In this document: positions 25,148 through 33,045 of the stretch, piece after piece | Layout: every line of letters begins with the position of its first letter | How positions within the stretch are numbered: position 1 is the stretch's first letter | Assembly (NCBI RefSeq): GCF_000585375.1 | Contig: NZ_KK073874.1 | Coordinates: 4,991,251 to 5,055,250, forward strand | From: Cryptosporangium arvum DSM 44712 | Lineage (GTDB): Bacteria; Actinomycetota; Actinomycetes; Mycobacteriales; Cryptosporangiaceae | Length of the DNA stretch: 64,000 nucleotides | Direction: 5' to 3' | Notes under the pieces: model-generated | Database searches by the model: none | The model's input: the letters and a program-made list of their open reading frames with translations, nothing else | Told to the model about the DNA's origin: nothing | Translations under genes and position numbers: made by a program

Positions 25148-26446
25148 ATGACCGTGATCACGTTCCTCGGGGCCGGCAGCGTGGTGTTCACCCGCGAACT
25201 GCTGGCCGACCTCCTTTCCTTCGACGAGCTCCGCGGCGTCACCCTGAGCCTGCACGACATCGACCCGGAGCGGCTGGAGACCGCCGAGGCGATCGCCCGG
25301 CGCACCGCCGAGCAGCTCGACGCGAAGCCGGAGATCCGCACCAGCCTCGACCGGCGGCGGGCCCTCGACGGCTCGACCTACGTCATCAACGCGATCCAGG
25401 TCGGCATGCACGCCGCCACCGTGCGCGACTTCGAGATCCCCGCCAAGTACGGCCTGCGCCAGACGATCGGCGACACGCTGGGCGTGGGCGGCATCTTCCG
25501 GGCACTGCGGACGTTCCCGGTGCTCGACGGCATCGCGAAGGACATGCTCGAGATCTGTCCGGACGCCTGGCTGCTCAACTACACCAACCCGATGGCGATG
25601 AACATCGGCTACCTGGCGGCCGTCGCACCGCAGCTGAAGGCCGTCGGGCTCTGCCACTCGGTGTTCTGGACCGTCCACGACCTGTGCCAGCTGATCGACG
25701 TCCCGCTCGACGAGGTCGACTACACCGGCGCCGGCGTCAACCACCAGGCGTGGCTGCTGCGCTGGGAGCACCGCGGCGAGAGCCTGTACCCCCGGCTCGA
25801 CGAGAAGCTGGCCGCCGACCCGGAGCTGCGCCGTCGCGTCCGGATGGACATGTACTCCCGGCTCGGGTACTTCCCCACCGAGACCAGCGAGCACTCGTCC
25901 GAGTACGTGCCCTGGTACCTGCACACCGACGCCGAGGTCGAGCGGCTGCGCATCCCGGTGGGCGACTACCTGCGGATCAGTCAGGACAACCTGGACGAGT
26001 ACGCGCGCGTCCGCGACGACCTGCGCGACGGCAAGCCGCTGGACCTGCACCGCGAGGCCACCGAGTACGCGCCCCAGGTCATCCACAGCATGGAGACCGG
26101 CGTCATCCGGCGGATCCACGGCAACGTCGCCAACCGGGGCCTGATCAGCAACCTGCCCGAGAACTACGCGGTCGAGGTGCCGTGCGTCGTCGACCGGCTC
26201 GGCGTGCGCCCGGAGCGCGTCGGCGCCCTGCCCGCGCAGTGCGCCGCGGTGAACCGGCCGTTCGTCAGCGTCGGTGAGCTCACCGTGCGGGCCGCGGTCG
26301 AGGGCGATCCGCGGATGGTGCGGCAGGCGGCGATGGTCGACCCGAACACCGCCGCTACGCTGACGCTCGACGCGATCTGGGAACTGTGCGACGAGCTGAC
26401 CGCCGCGCACGGCGACCTGATCCCCGAACCGTTGCGCGCACTCTAG
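25148..26446 (+). CDS. melA: glycoside hydrolase family 4, alpha-galactosidase (MelA)-like
   Basis: A 432-aa GH4 enzyme. The N-terminal Rossmann motif is ITFLGAGSVVFTRELL (NAD+). The catalytic Mn ligands are in GLCHSVFWT (Cys) and GAGVNHQAWLL (His), matching MelA Cys174/His201 by memory of that protein; NYTNPMAMN and ETSEHSSEYVPW are also shared. GH4 enzymes use an NAD-dependent oxidation-elimination route. MelA acts on unphosphorylated alpha-galactosides, which fits the ABC importer next door better than a phospho-glycosidase would. No ribosome binding site is seen: a -10-like CAAAAT ends six bases before ATG, so the message may be leaderless. Confidence 0.88.
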   Translation: MTVITFLGAGSVVFTRELLADLLSFDELRGVTLSLHDIDPERLETAEAIARRTAEQLDAKPEIRTSLDRRRALDGSTYVINAIQVGMHAATVRDFEIPAKYGLRQTIGDTLGVGGIFRALRTFPVLDGIAKDMLEICPDAWLLNYTNPMAMNIGYLAAVAPQLKAVGLCHSVFWTVHDLCQLIDVPLDEVDYTGAGVNHQAWLLRWEHRGESLYPRLDEKLAADPELRRRVRMDMYSRLGYFPTETSEHSSEYVPWYLHTDAEVERLRIPVGDYLRISQDNLDEYARVRDDLRDGKPLDLHREATEYAPQVIHSMETGVIRRIHGNVANRGLISNLPENYAVEVPCVVDRLGVRPERVGALPAQCAAVNRPFVSVGELTVRAAVEGDPRMVRQAAMVDPNTAATLTLDAIWELCDELTAAHGDLIPEPLRAL

Positions 26447-26469
26447 ATTGCACGTTTGCGCGCGAATGC

Positions 26470-26497
26470 TTGTTGATGATGCTCGAATGAGCATAAT
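26470..26497 (+). promoter_or_regulatory. candidate leaderless promoter with palindromic operator
   Basis: TTGTTG (26470-26475) and CATAAT (26492-26497) are spaced by 16 bases and place the transcription start at about the ATG (26505) of the SIS gene, which lacks a ribosome binding site. Between them sits the perfect palindrome ATGCTC-GAAT-GAGCAT (26479-26494), well placed for repression, probably by the DeoR protein. Confidence 0.55.
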
Positions 26498-26504
26498 CCC
26501 CGTC

Positions 26505-27383
26505 ATGGACGCCACCGCACGTGAGATCGCCAGCCAGCCCGACGTCTGGGGACGCGGGCTGGCTCTGGCCGACGAGGCCCGGTCCCTGCTCGCCGAACCG
26601 GGCGAGCGGACGCTCTACCTCGGGTGCGGCACGTCCTGGTTCGTCGCGCAGAGCCTCGCCGAGCTGCGTGAGTCCGCGGGGCTCGGCGAGTCCGACGCGG
26701 TCTGCGCGTCGGAGTACGTTCCGCGCCGCCGCTACGACCGCGTCGTCGCGATCACCCGCTCCGGCACCTCCACCGAGGTGCTCGAGGCCCTCCGCGCCGT
26801 CCCTACCGGCACGAAGCGGGTCGCGGTGACCGCGGTCAGCGGTGAGGCCGTCGACGACCTGGTCGACGCTCGTCTGCTGCTCGACTTCGCCGACGAGACG
26901 AGCGTCGTCCAGACGCGCTTCCCGACCACCGTCCTGGCGGCGGCCAGGACGGCCTGGGGCGAGGACCTCACGGCGGCGGTCGCGGACGGGCGGGAGGCCC
27001 TGACCTGCGACCTGCCCGCCGACCCGGCGTCCGTGGACCACCTGGTGTTCCTCGGCACCGGCTGGACCGTCGGCCTGGCCCACGAGGCCGCGCTGAAGGT
27101 CCGGGAGGCCGCGCAGGCCTGGTCGGAGTCCTACCCGGCCCGCGACTACCGGCACGGGCCGGTGGCGGTGGCCGGTCCCCGGTCGCTGGTCTGGTCGTTC
27201 GGTGCGGTGCCGGAGAGCCTCGACGACGTGGCCCGTTCCGCCGGCGCGGCCGCGTACCGGGACGCGCGTGACCCGCTCGCCCAGCTCGTCCTCGCCCAGC
27301 GGTTCGCGGTCGCGCTGGCCGCACACCGCGGGCTCGATCCCGATCAACCCCGCCTGTTGACCCGTTCCGTCGTACTCGCCTGA
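26505..27383 (+). CDS. SIS-domain sugar isomerase/deaminase (AgaS-like)
   Basis: A 292-aa protein with two SIS domains. It starts MDATAREIASQPDVWGRGLA, has the substrate loop YLGCGTSWFVAQSLA, the phosphosugar loop ITRSGTSTEVLEAL and the second-domain LGTGWTVGLAHEAALKVREA, followed by WSESYPARDYRHGPVA, the GlmS-like ExxxRHGP motif. This layout matches AgaS-type proteins, which turn galactosamine-6-phosphate into tagatose-6-phosphate and ammonia. Here it would feed the tagatose-6-phosphate kinase and aldolase at 32-34 kb. ATG 26487 is an alternative start but lies in the operator palindrome. Confidence 0.82.
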   Translation: MDATAREIASQPDVWGRGLALADEARSLLAEPGERTLYLGCGTSWFVAQSLAELRESAGLGESDAVCASEYVPRRRYDRVVAITRSGTSTEVLEALRAVPTGTKRVAVTAVSGEAVDDLVDARLLLDFADETSVVQTRFPTTVLAAARTAWGEDLTAAVADGREALTCDLPADPASVDHLVFLGTGWTVGLAHEAALKVREAAQAWSESYPARDYRHGPVAVAGPRSLVWSFGAVPESLDDVARSAGAAAYRDARDPLAQLVLAQRFAVALAAHRGLDPDQPRLLTRSVVLA

Positions 27384-27421
27384 TACGTCTCACCCCGAAC
27401 CCCCCTCGAGAGGTGCAGCAG

Positions 27422-28744
27422 ATGAGGTACTCCCCCCGGTTACTCGCCGGTCTCGCCACCACGGTCGCCGCGGCCCTGGCCCTGTCGGCCTGCAGCGGCT
27501 CGTCCCCGTCGAGCAGCGGCAAGGACGCCGCCGAGGGCTACGACCCGAAAGCCACGGTGGAGATCACCTGGTGGACCGGGCAGACCACGGAGGCCGAGCA
27601 GAAAGCCGAGCAACTCGCGGCCGAGTACCAGAAGCTGCACCCGAACGTCACGGTCAAGACGTCGGCCGGCGCCACCGTCACCGACGACCTGCTGACCAAG
27701 CTCTCGGCCGGGTTCACCAGCGGCAACTACCCCGACGTCTCGTACGCGTTCGGCAGCTGGGCCGGTGAGCTCGCCGAGAGCGGCCGCACGCAGGACCTGC
27801 GCGACTTCGTGAAGGAACCCGCGTTCGGCTGGGACGAGTTCCCGGCCGCGGCCCGCGAGACCGCGACCGCCACCGACGGCTCGGTGATCGGCGTCCCGGC
27901 GCTCGTCGACAACCTCGCGCTGCTCTACAACAAGACCCTGTTCGACGCGGCCAAGCTCCCCTACCCCACCGACGACTGGACCTGGGAGCAGTACCGCGCG
28001 GCCGCGAAGAAGCTCACCGACCCCGCGAAGAGCATCTACGGCACCGCGTACTCGGTCTCGGGCAGCGAGGACACCACCTGGCACCTGTGGCCGCTGCTCT
28101 GGCAGAACGGCGGCAAGATCCTCGACGGCAAGAAGCCCGCGTTCAACAGCGACGCCGGCGTCAAGGCCCTGGAGACGCTGCGCGCGATCGCCGTCGACGA
28201 CAAGTCGATGTACCTCGACCAGACCGACGAGAAGTACTCGCCGCTGTTCCGCAGCGGCCGGATCGGCATGATCCTGTCCGGCCCGTGGGAGCTGCTGGAG
28301 CTGGCCAGCAGCAAGACCAGCTACGGCGTCGCGCAGCTGCCGGGCACCGACGGCGACCACCAGACCGTCTCCGGCCCCGACCTCTGGGTGCTCTACAACC
28401 ACGACGACCCCAACCGCGCCGGCGCGTCCCGCGACTTCGTCAAGTGGCTGACGAGCAAGGAAACCGACGCGAAGTGGAACCTCGCGATCGGTAACCTGCC
28501 GCTGCGCACCACCGAGAAGGACACGCCGGAGTACGCGAACTACGCCAAGCAGTACCCGGCCGGGCCGAAGTTCGTGGACAACCTGGCGAACGCGAAGCAG
28601 GCCCGCCCGACGGTCTCCGGCTACGAGGAGATGTCACGCAACGTCGGCGACGCGATCGCGAAGGTGCTCCAGGGCAAGGCCAAGCCCAAGGAAGCCCTCG
28701 ACGAAGCAGCCGAGAAGTCCGCCGGCATCCTGGAAGACAACTAG
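27422..28744 (+). CDS. ABC sugar transporter, substrate-binding lipoprotein
   Basis: A 440-aa family 1 extracellular solute-binding protein. The lipoprotein signal is MRYSPRLLAGLATTVAAALA followed by the lipobox LSAC, then a Ser/Gly linker. The mature part has ITWWTGQTTEAEQKAEQLAA and the typical SPLFRSGRIGMILSGPWELL region. AGAGG eight bases before ATG 27422 supports the start; GTG 27413 is possible. It delivers an oligosaccharide or glycoside to the two permeases that follow. No ATPase gene is in the cluster, so a shared MsiK-like ATPase is expected to drive it, as is common in actinobacteria. Confidence 0.92.
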   Translation: MRYSPRLLAGLATTVAAALALSACSGSSPSSSGKDAAEGYDPKATVEITWWTGQTTEAEQKAEQLAAEYQKLHPNVTVKTSAGATVTDDLLTKLSAGFTSGNYPDVSYAFGSWAGELAESGRTQDLRDFVKEPAFGWDEFPAAARETATATDGSVIGVPALVDNLALLYNKTLFDAAKLPYPTDDWTWEQYRAAAKKLTDPAKSIYGTAYSVSGSEDTTWHLWPLLWQNGGKILDGKKPAFNSDAGVKALETLRAIAVDDKSMYLDQTDEKYSPLFRSGRIGMILSGPWELLELASSKTSYGVAQLPGTDGDHQTVSGPDLWVLYNHDDPNRAGASRDFVKWLTSKETDAKWNLAIGNLPLRTTEKDTPEYANYAKQYPAGPKFVDNLANAKQARPTVSGYEEMSRNVGDAIAKVLQGKAKPKEALDEAAEKSAGILEDN

Positions 28745-29691
28745 TGGCCGTGGCGAGCCCGCCGCGGTTCGCCGTCGGGGCGCGGAAGCCGGCTTCCGCG
28801 CCCCGGGCACCGCACGGCCGGGGCGCGCGCCGCGCGCTGACCGGATGGGCGTTCGCCGGGCCCGCGACCGTCATCGTGGTCGGGCTGTCGATCTTCCCCG
28901 CCGTCTGGGCGTTCTTCATCAGCCGGACGAAGTGGAACGGCGTGGCTCCGCCCACCGACGTCGGGTGGCGCAACTACCAGCGGCTGGCCGAGGATTCGAA
29001 CGCCCTCGACGCCGCCAAGCAGTCGTTGCTGCTGACCGCGACGTTCGTGCCGCTCTCGATCGTCATCGGGCTGTTCGTGGCGGTGGCGCTCAACCGGAAG
29101 ATCCGGTTCATCGGCTTCTACCGCACCTGCATCTTCGTGCCGTACGTGGCGTCCGCCGCGGCCACCGGCATCCTCGCCGGGTACGTGTTCAGCCCGCAGT
29201 TCGGCATGGTCAACGAGGCGCTGCGCTCGCTCGGCCTGCCCGCGCAGGGGTTCCTGGAGAGCCCGAGCCAGGCGCTGCTGACGATCGTCGTCATCGCGCT
29301 GTGGGGCGAGATCGGCTTCGTCGCGGTGATCTACCTGGCCGCGTTGCAGGACGTGCCGAAAGAACTCGTCGAGGCCGCGATCGTCGACGGCGCCGGGCCG
29401 TGGCGGGTGTTCCGGCACGTCACGCTGCCCCAGCTGCGTCCGGTCACGGTGTTCGCCACGGTGTGGCAGACGATCACCGCGCTGCAGCTGTTCGACCTGA
29501 TCTACACCTCGACCCGCGGTGGGCCGCTGAACAGCACGCAGACCGTCGTCTACTACATCTACGAGCTGGCGTTCCAGACCCGGCGGCTCGGCTACGGCGC
29601 CGCGCTGGCCTACCTGTTGTTCGCGGTGACGCTCCTGCTCACCGTGCTCGTCGTCTGGTACGGGCGGCGTCGCGGATCGGAGGCCTTCTGA
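28744..29691 (+). CDS. ABC sugar transporter permease (MalF/UgpA-type)
   Basis: A 315-aa inner-membrane permease with six transmembrane helices after a basic, proline-rich cytoplasmic leader. The EAA loop that meets the ATPase is in ELVEAAIVDGAGPWRVFRHV. GTG overlaps the stop of the binding-protein gene by one base. The last helices end YGRRRGSEAF, and the stop shares a base with the next permease gene, so the three transport genes are tightly coupled. Confidence 0.92.
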   Translation: MAVASPPRFAVGARKPASAPRAPHGRGARRALTGWAFAGPATVIVVGLSIFPAVWAFFISRTKWNGVAPPTDVGWRNYQRLAEDSNALDAAKQSLLLTATFVPLSIVIGLFVAVALNRKIRFIGFYRTCIFVPYVASAAATGILAGYVFSPQFGMVNEALRSLGLPAQGFLESPSQALLTIVVIALWGEIGFVAVIYLAALQDVPKELVEAAIVDGAGPWRVFRHVTLPQLRPVTVFATVWQTITALQLFDLIYTSTRGGPLNSTQTVVYYIYELAFQTRRLGYGAALAYLLFAVTLLLTVLVVWYGRRRGSEAF

Positions 29692-30536
29692 TGACGTCCC
29701 CACCCGTGACGCGCACACGGCGGCGGTTGCCGTTCAGCCCGTGGCATCTGGTGCTGATGCCGATCGCGTTGGTCTTCGTGCTGCCGCTGGTGCAGATGGT
29801 CCTGACGTCGCTGATGCCGGAAGCGCAGATCACCCAGTTCCCGCCGGACTTCGTCCCGCACGGCATCCACTTCGACGGGTACCGCACGTTGTTCGCCGAG
29901 TCGAAGATCGTGCGGTGGCTGTTCAACACCGTGGTGGTGTCGGCGATCTCGGTGGCCGCGCACCTCGTGCTGTGCTCGCTGGCCGGCTACGGGTTCGCGC
30001 GGCTGAAGTTCCCGGGGCGGGGGCTGGCGTTCCTCGGCATCATCGCGACGGTCATGATCCCGATCCAGGTGCTGATGATCCCGACGTACCTGCTGTTCGC
30101 CCGGGTCGGCATCGTGGACACGCTGGCCGCCGCGATCGTGCCGTGGCTGGCGTCGGCGTTCGGCATCTTCCTCATGCGCCAGTTCTTCCTGACGCTGCCG
30201 GTGGAGCTGGAGGAGGCCGCGCTGCTCGACGGGGCCGGGGCGCTGCGCACGTTCCTCTCGATCGTGCTGCCGCTGGCCCGCCCGGCGCTGGCCACGCTGG
30301 CCGTCTTCACGCTGCTGTCCAGCTGGAACGATCTGCTGTGGCCGCTGATCGCGATCACCGACGACACGAAGTACACGCTGCAGGTCGGGCTGGCGTCGTT
30401 CCAGGGCATGCGGCGCACGGAGTGGTCGCAGCTGATGGCCGGCAACGTCATCGCGACGCTGCCACTGGTGCTGGCGTTCGTGTTCGCCCAGAAACGCTTC
30501 ATCGCCACGATGTCGTTCAGCGGCCTCAAGGGCTGA
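29691..30536 (+). CDS. ABC sugar transporter permease (MalG/UgpE-type)
   Basis: A 281-aa permease with six membrane helices. The EAA loop is LEEAALLDGAGALRTFLSIV, and the end MSFSGLKG is typical of MalG-type subunits. It pairs with the preceding permease. A strong terminator-like hairpin begins five bases after its stop, ending the transport operon. Confidence 0.92.
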   Translation: MTSPPVTRTRRRLPFSPWHLVLMPIALVFVLPLVQMVLTSLMPEAQITQFPPDFVPHGIHFDGYRTLFAESKIVRWLFNTVVVSAISVAAHLVLCSLAGYGFARLKFPGRGLAFLGIIATVMIPIQVLMIPTYLLFARVGIVDTLAAAIVPWLASAFGIFLMRQFFLTLPVELEEAALLDGAGALRTFLSIVLPLARPALATLAVFTLLSSWNDLLWPLIAITDDTKYTLQVGLASFQGMRRTEWSQLMAGNVIATLPLVLAFVFAQKRFIATMSFSGLKG

Positions 30537-30541
30537 TCCGC

Positions 30542-30573
30542 GCGGCCCGGCCCCGTGCGCGGGGCCGGGCCGC
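30542..30573 (+). terminator. perfect 14-bp hairpin after the sugar ABC operon
   Basis: GCGGCCCGGCCCCG (30542-30555) and CGGGGCCGGGCCGC (30560-30573) are exact complements around a TGCG tetraloop. No U-tract follows, as is usual in high-GC actinobacteria. Its 3' arm runs into the first unit of the 17-bp tandem repeat. Confidence 0.8.
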
Positions 30574-30664
30574 ACACAGAACCGGGCCGCACACAGAACC
30601 GGGCCCCGCACAGAACCGGGCCCCGCACAGAACCGGGCCCCGCACAGAACCGGGCCGCGCACAG
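30565..30664. repeat. 17-bp tandem repeat, five units plus a partial sixth
   Basis: Units start at 30565, 30582, 30599, 30616 and 30633. The first two read CCGGGCCGCACACAGAA, the next three CCGGGCCCCGCACAGAA, and a partial sixth follows. The first unit is built on the 3' arm of the terminator hairpin, suggesting the array arose by duplication of terminator sequence. The gene-free stretch 30537-30911 holds this array, degenerate relatives up to about 30790, and a second array. Confidence 0.85.
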
Positions 30665-30796
30665 CGCCGGGCAGCGCGGAGAGCTGGGCCGTACGCAGGG
30701 CCGGGTCGTACGGAGCACCGGCCGCACGCAGAACCCGGCTGCGTAGCGTGCAGAGCCGGGCCGCGCAGGGCCGAGGTGCGCAAGGCCGAGGCGCGC

Positions 30797-30886
30797 GGAG
30801 CCAGGTCGCGCGGAGCCAGGCCGCGCGGAGCCAGGCCGCGCGGAGCCAGGCCGCGCGAGACCGAGCCACGCGAGACCGAGCCGCGC
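30797..30886. repeat. 15-bp tandem repeat, six units
   Basis: Units of GGAGCCAGGCCGCGC begin at 30797, 30812, 30827 and 30842; two diverged units (GAGACCGAGCC-type) follow at 30857 and 30872. It ends 25 bases before the 3' end of the opposing PfkB kinase gene. No gene or clear hairpin is seen in it. Confidence 0.85.
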
Positions 30887-30911
30887 GCGGGCGGTCAGGC
30901 GGCGCGGGCGG

Positions 30912-32033
30912 TCAGGCGGGGGTGAGGGCGGCGCGGATCTCGGCTCGGGTGGCCTGGGCGGCGGTGCCGCCGGGGGCGCGGGTGCTCAACGAGCCGGCCG
31001 CGGCCGCCCAGGCCACCGCCTCCGGGAGGTCCGAGCCGCCGAGCCGGGCGGCCAGGAAACCAGCGTTGAAGCTGTCCCCCGCGCCGGTCGTGTCGACCAC
31101 GTCCACCGCCAGGCTCGGCGCGGAGAACTCCGCGATCCCGCTCACCGCGGAGAACTCCCCGGCCCCACCCGGCACGGAGTACCCCCCGGCCCCACCCGGC
31201 ACGGAGTACCCCCCGGCCCCACCCGGCGCGGAAAACTCTCCAGCACCACCCGACGCGGAAAGCCCCCCAGCCCCACCCGACGCGGAGAACCCCCCGGCGC
31301 TGTTCGCCGTCTCCGCCTCCGCGGAGGCCGCCGGGGTCCAGGCTCGGCCGCCCCGGGCGCCGTCCTTGAGCACCACGGTCGTGCCCGACGCCACCAGCAG
31401 CGCGGCCGCCGCGGCCACGTCGGCGGCGCCGGTGACCGCAAGGAGCTCCGCGGTGTTGGGCAGGAAGACGTCGACCCCCCCGAGGAGCTCCCGGATGCCG
31501 GTCCAGCGCTCGCTGGGATCCCAGTTCGTGTCGAGCGACGTCGTCACGCCCAGCGCGCGGGCCCGCGCGAACACGTCGGCCAGCCCGTCGGCCAACGCCG
31601 GCTGCAGGAACACCGACGCCACGTGCAGGTGCCGGGTGCGCGCGAGCAACTCGTCCGAGATGTCGGACGGCGTCAGCGTCGGGATCGTGCCCGGCAGCGT
31701 GAGGATCGACCGGTCGTCGGGTCCGGACAGGATCACCGAGAGGCCGGTGGGCTCGCCCGCGGCCGGGCGCGGGTTCTCCAGCACCACGCCGCGCTCCTCC
31801 AGCCACGCGCGCGTGACCCCGCCGAACACGTCGTCGCCGACCCGGGCGAGCAGCGCCGTGCGCAGCCCCAGCCGGGCGCACCCGGAGGCGGTGATCGCCG
31901 CCGAGCCACCGAGCACGAGGTCGGCCGCCGACAGCATCTGCTCGACCTGACCGAACCGCGGCACGACGTCCCCGCGGAGCACGAGGTCGGGGTTGGCGTC
32001 GCCGACGACCAGGACATCGAGCTGAGTGTTCAT
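30912..32033 (-). CDS. PfkB-family sugar kinase with internal repeat insert
   Basis: A 373-aa ribokinase-like kinase. It starts MNTQLDVLVVGDANPDLVLR; LVLGGSAAITASGCARLGLR is PfkB signature 1-like, and VDVVDTTGAGDSFNAGFLAA is the C-terminal signature with the catalytic Asp and anion hole. It is about 65 residues longer than usual because seven 9-residue repeats (GGYSVPGGA type) sit just before the GAGD segment. GAGGGA upstream supports ATG 32033. Divergent from the kinase/aldolase operon, it may phosphorylate the free sugar (for instance galactosamine) released by the GH4 enzyme. This step is needed because import is by ABC and not PTS. Confidence 0.85.
   Translation of the reverse strand: MNTQLDVLVVGDANPDLVLRGDVVPRFGQVEQMLSAADLVLGGSAAITASGCARLGLRTALLARVGDDVFGGVTRAWLEERGVVLENPRPAAGEPTGLSVILSGPDDRSILTLPGTIPTLTPSDISDELLARTRHLHVASVFLQPALADGLADVFARARALGVTTSLDTNWDPSERWTGIRELLGGVDVFLPNTAELLAVTGAADVAAAAALLVASGTTVVLKDGARGGRAWTPAASAEAETANSAGGFSASGGAGGLSASGGAGEFSAPGGAGGYSVPGGAGGYSVPGGAGEFSAVSGIAEFSAPSLAVDVVDTTGAGDSFNAGFLAARLGGSDLPEAVAWAAAAGSLSTRAPGGTAAQATRAEIRAALTPA
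31107..31295. repeat. 27-bp tandem repeat inside the PfkB kinase gene (7 units)
   Basis: Seven in-frame 27-bp units encode GGFSASGGA, GGLSASGGA, GEFSAPGGA, GGYSVPGGA twice, GEFSAVSGI and AEFSAPSLA. The two central units (31161-31187 and 31188-31214) encode the same peptide and are almost identical in DNA. The insert is Gly/Ser/Ala-rich and likely a flexible surface loop. Confidence 0.88.
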
Positions 32034-32109
32034 TCCGCAGTCCCTCGGTGATCGTTTATGGTCGTTACAGCAGTGAGACGAGCATAGTCGCGCAGAAGCT
32101 GGAGCAGGA

Positions 32110-33045
32110 GTGATCCTGACCGTCACCCTCAACGCCGCCCTCGACGTCACTTACCGTGTCGACGCGCTGATCCCGCACGCGACACACCGGGTCGCCGAGG
32201 TGAGCGAGCGCGCCGGAGGCAAGGGACTCAACGTCGCCCGGGTGCTGCACGGGCTCGGCGAGCCGGTGCGGGCCACCGGTCTGCTCGGTGGCGACACCGG
32301 CGCCCGGGTGCGCCGGTTGCTCGGCGAAGCCGGGCTGGACGAGGCGTTCGTGCCGATCGGCGACGAGACGCGCCGGACGGTCGCGGTGGTCGACGGCGAC
32401 GCGACCGGGTTCTGGGAGCCGGGCCCGGTGGTCACCCCCGACGAGTGGGACGCGTTCCGGGTCCGGTACGCCGGGCTGGTCGGGGACGCCACCGTCGTCG
32501 TGCTCTCGGGTTCCCTCCCGCGCGGCCTGCCCGCCGACGCCTACGCGACGCTGATCGCCGCCGCCCGCCGGGCCGGCGTCCGCACCGTCCTCGACACCAG
32601 CGGCGCCCCGCTCTCCGCGGCGCTGCCGGCCCGCCCCGACGTCGTCAAACCCAACCTGCACGAGCTCGAAGAGCTGGTCGGTGCACCGGCCGGCCGCGGG
32701 CTGGTGCACCTCGCCGGGCAGGCGCGTGCGCTCGGAGCCGGTGCGGTGGTGGCGTCGGCGGGCGCGGACGGGCTGGTCGGCGTCACCGGGGACGGGGCCT
32801 GGCAGGTGCGCCCGCCGGAGCGGGTCGCCGGCAACCCGACCGGAGCCGGGGACGCGTCGGTCGCCGCGCTGGCCCGCGGCCTGCGCGACGACTCCCCCTG
32901 GCCGGAGCTGCTCACCGACGCGGTCGCGCTCTCCGCGGCGGCGGTCGCCGCCCCCGTCGCCGGCACCGTCGATCCCGCCACCGCCGAACGTTTCCGCACG
33001 TCAGTCACCGTCACCGAGATCACCGAGGAGCTCCCCGCATGCTGA
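32110..33045 (+). CDS. 1-phosphofructokinase/tagatose-6-phosphate kinase family
   Basis: A 311-aa PfkB kinase of the FruK/LacC branch. The N-terminus MILTVTLNAALDVTYRVDAL and AGGKGLNVARVLHGLG are diagnostic of hexose-phosphate kinases; the catalytic segment is GNPTGAGDASVAALARGLRD. In this locus the expected reaction is tagatose-6-phosphate + ATP to tagatose-1,6-bisphosphate; fructose-1-phosphate is the alternative substrate. GTG start after GGAGCAGGA. Its stop lies inside the aldolase gene (7-base overlap), so kinase and aldolase are made together. Confidence 0.88.
   Translation: MILTVTLNAALDVTYRVDALIPHATHRVAEVSERAGGKGLNVARVLHGLGEPVRATGLLGGDTGARVRRLLGEAGLDEAFVPIGDETRRTVAVVDGDATGFWEPGPVVTPDEWDAFRVRYAGLVGDATVVVLSGSLPRGLPADAYATLIAAARRAGVRTVLDTSGAPLSAALPARPDVVKPNLHELEELVGAPAGRGLVHLAGQARALGAGAVVASAGADGLVGVTGDGAWQVRPPERVAGNPTGAGDASVAALARGLRDDSPWPELLTDAVALSAAAVAAPVAGTVDPATAERFRTSVTVTEITEELPAC

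Noticed and set aside
30565-30886. CRISPR array
   Set aside because: Units are contiguous 17-bp and 15-bp tandem repeats with no spacers, and no cas gene is nearby.
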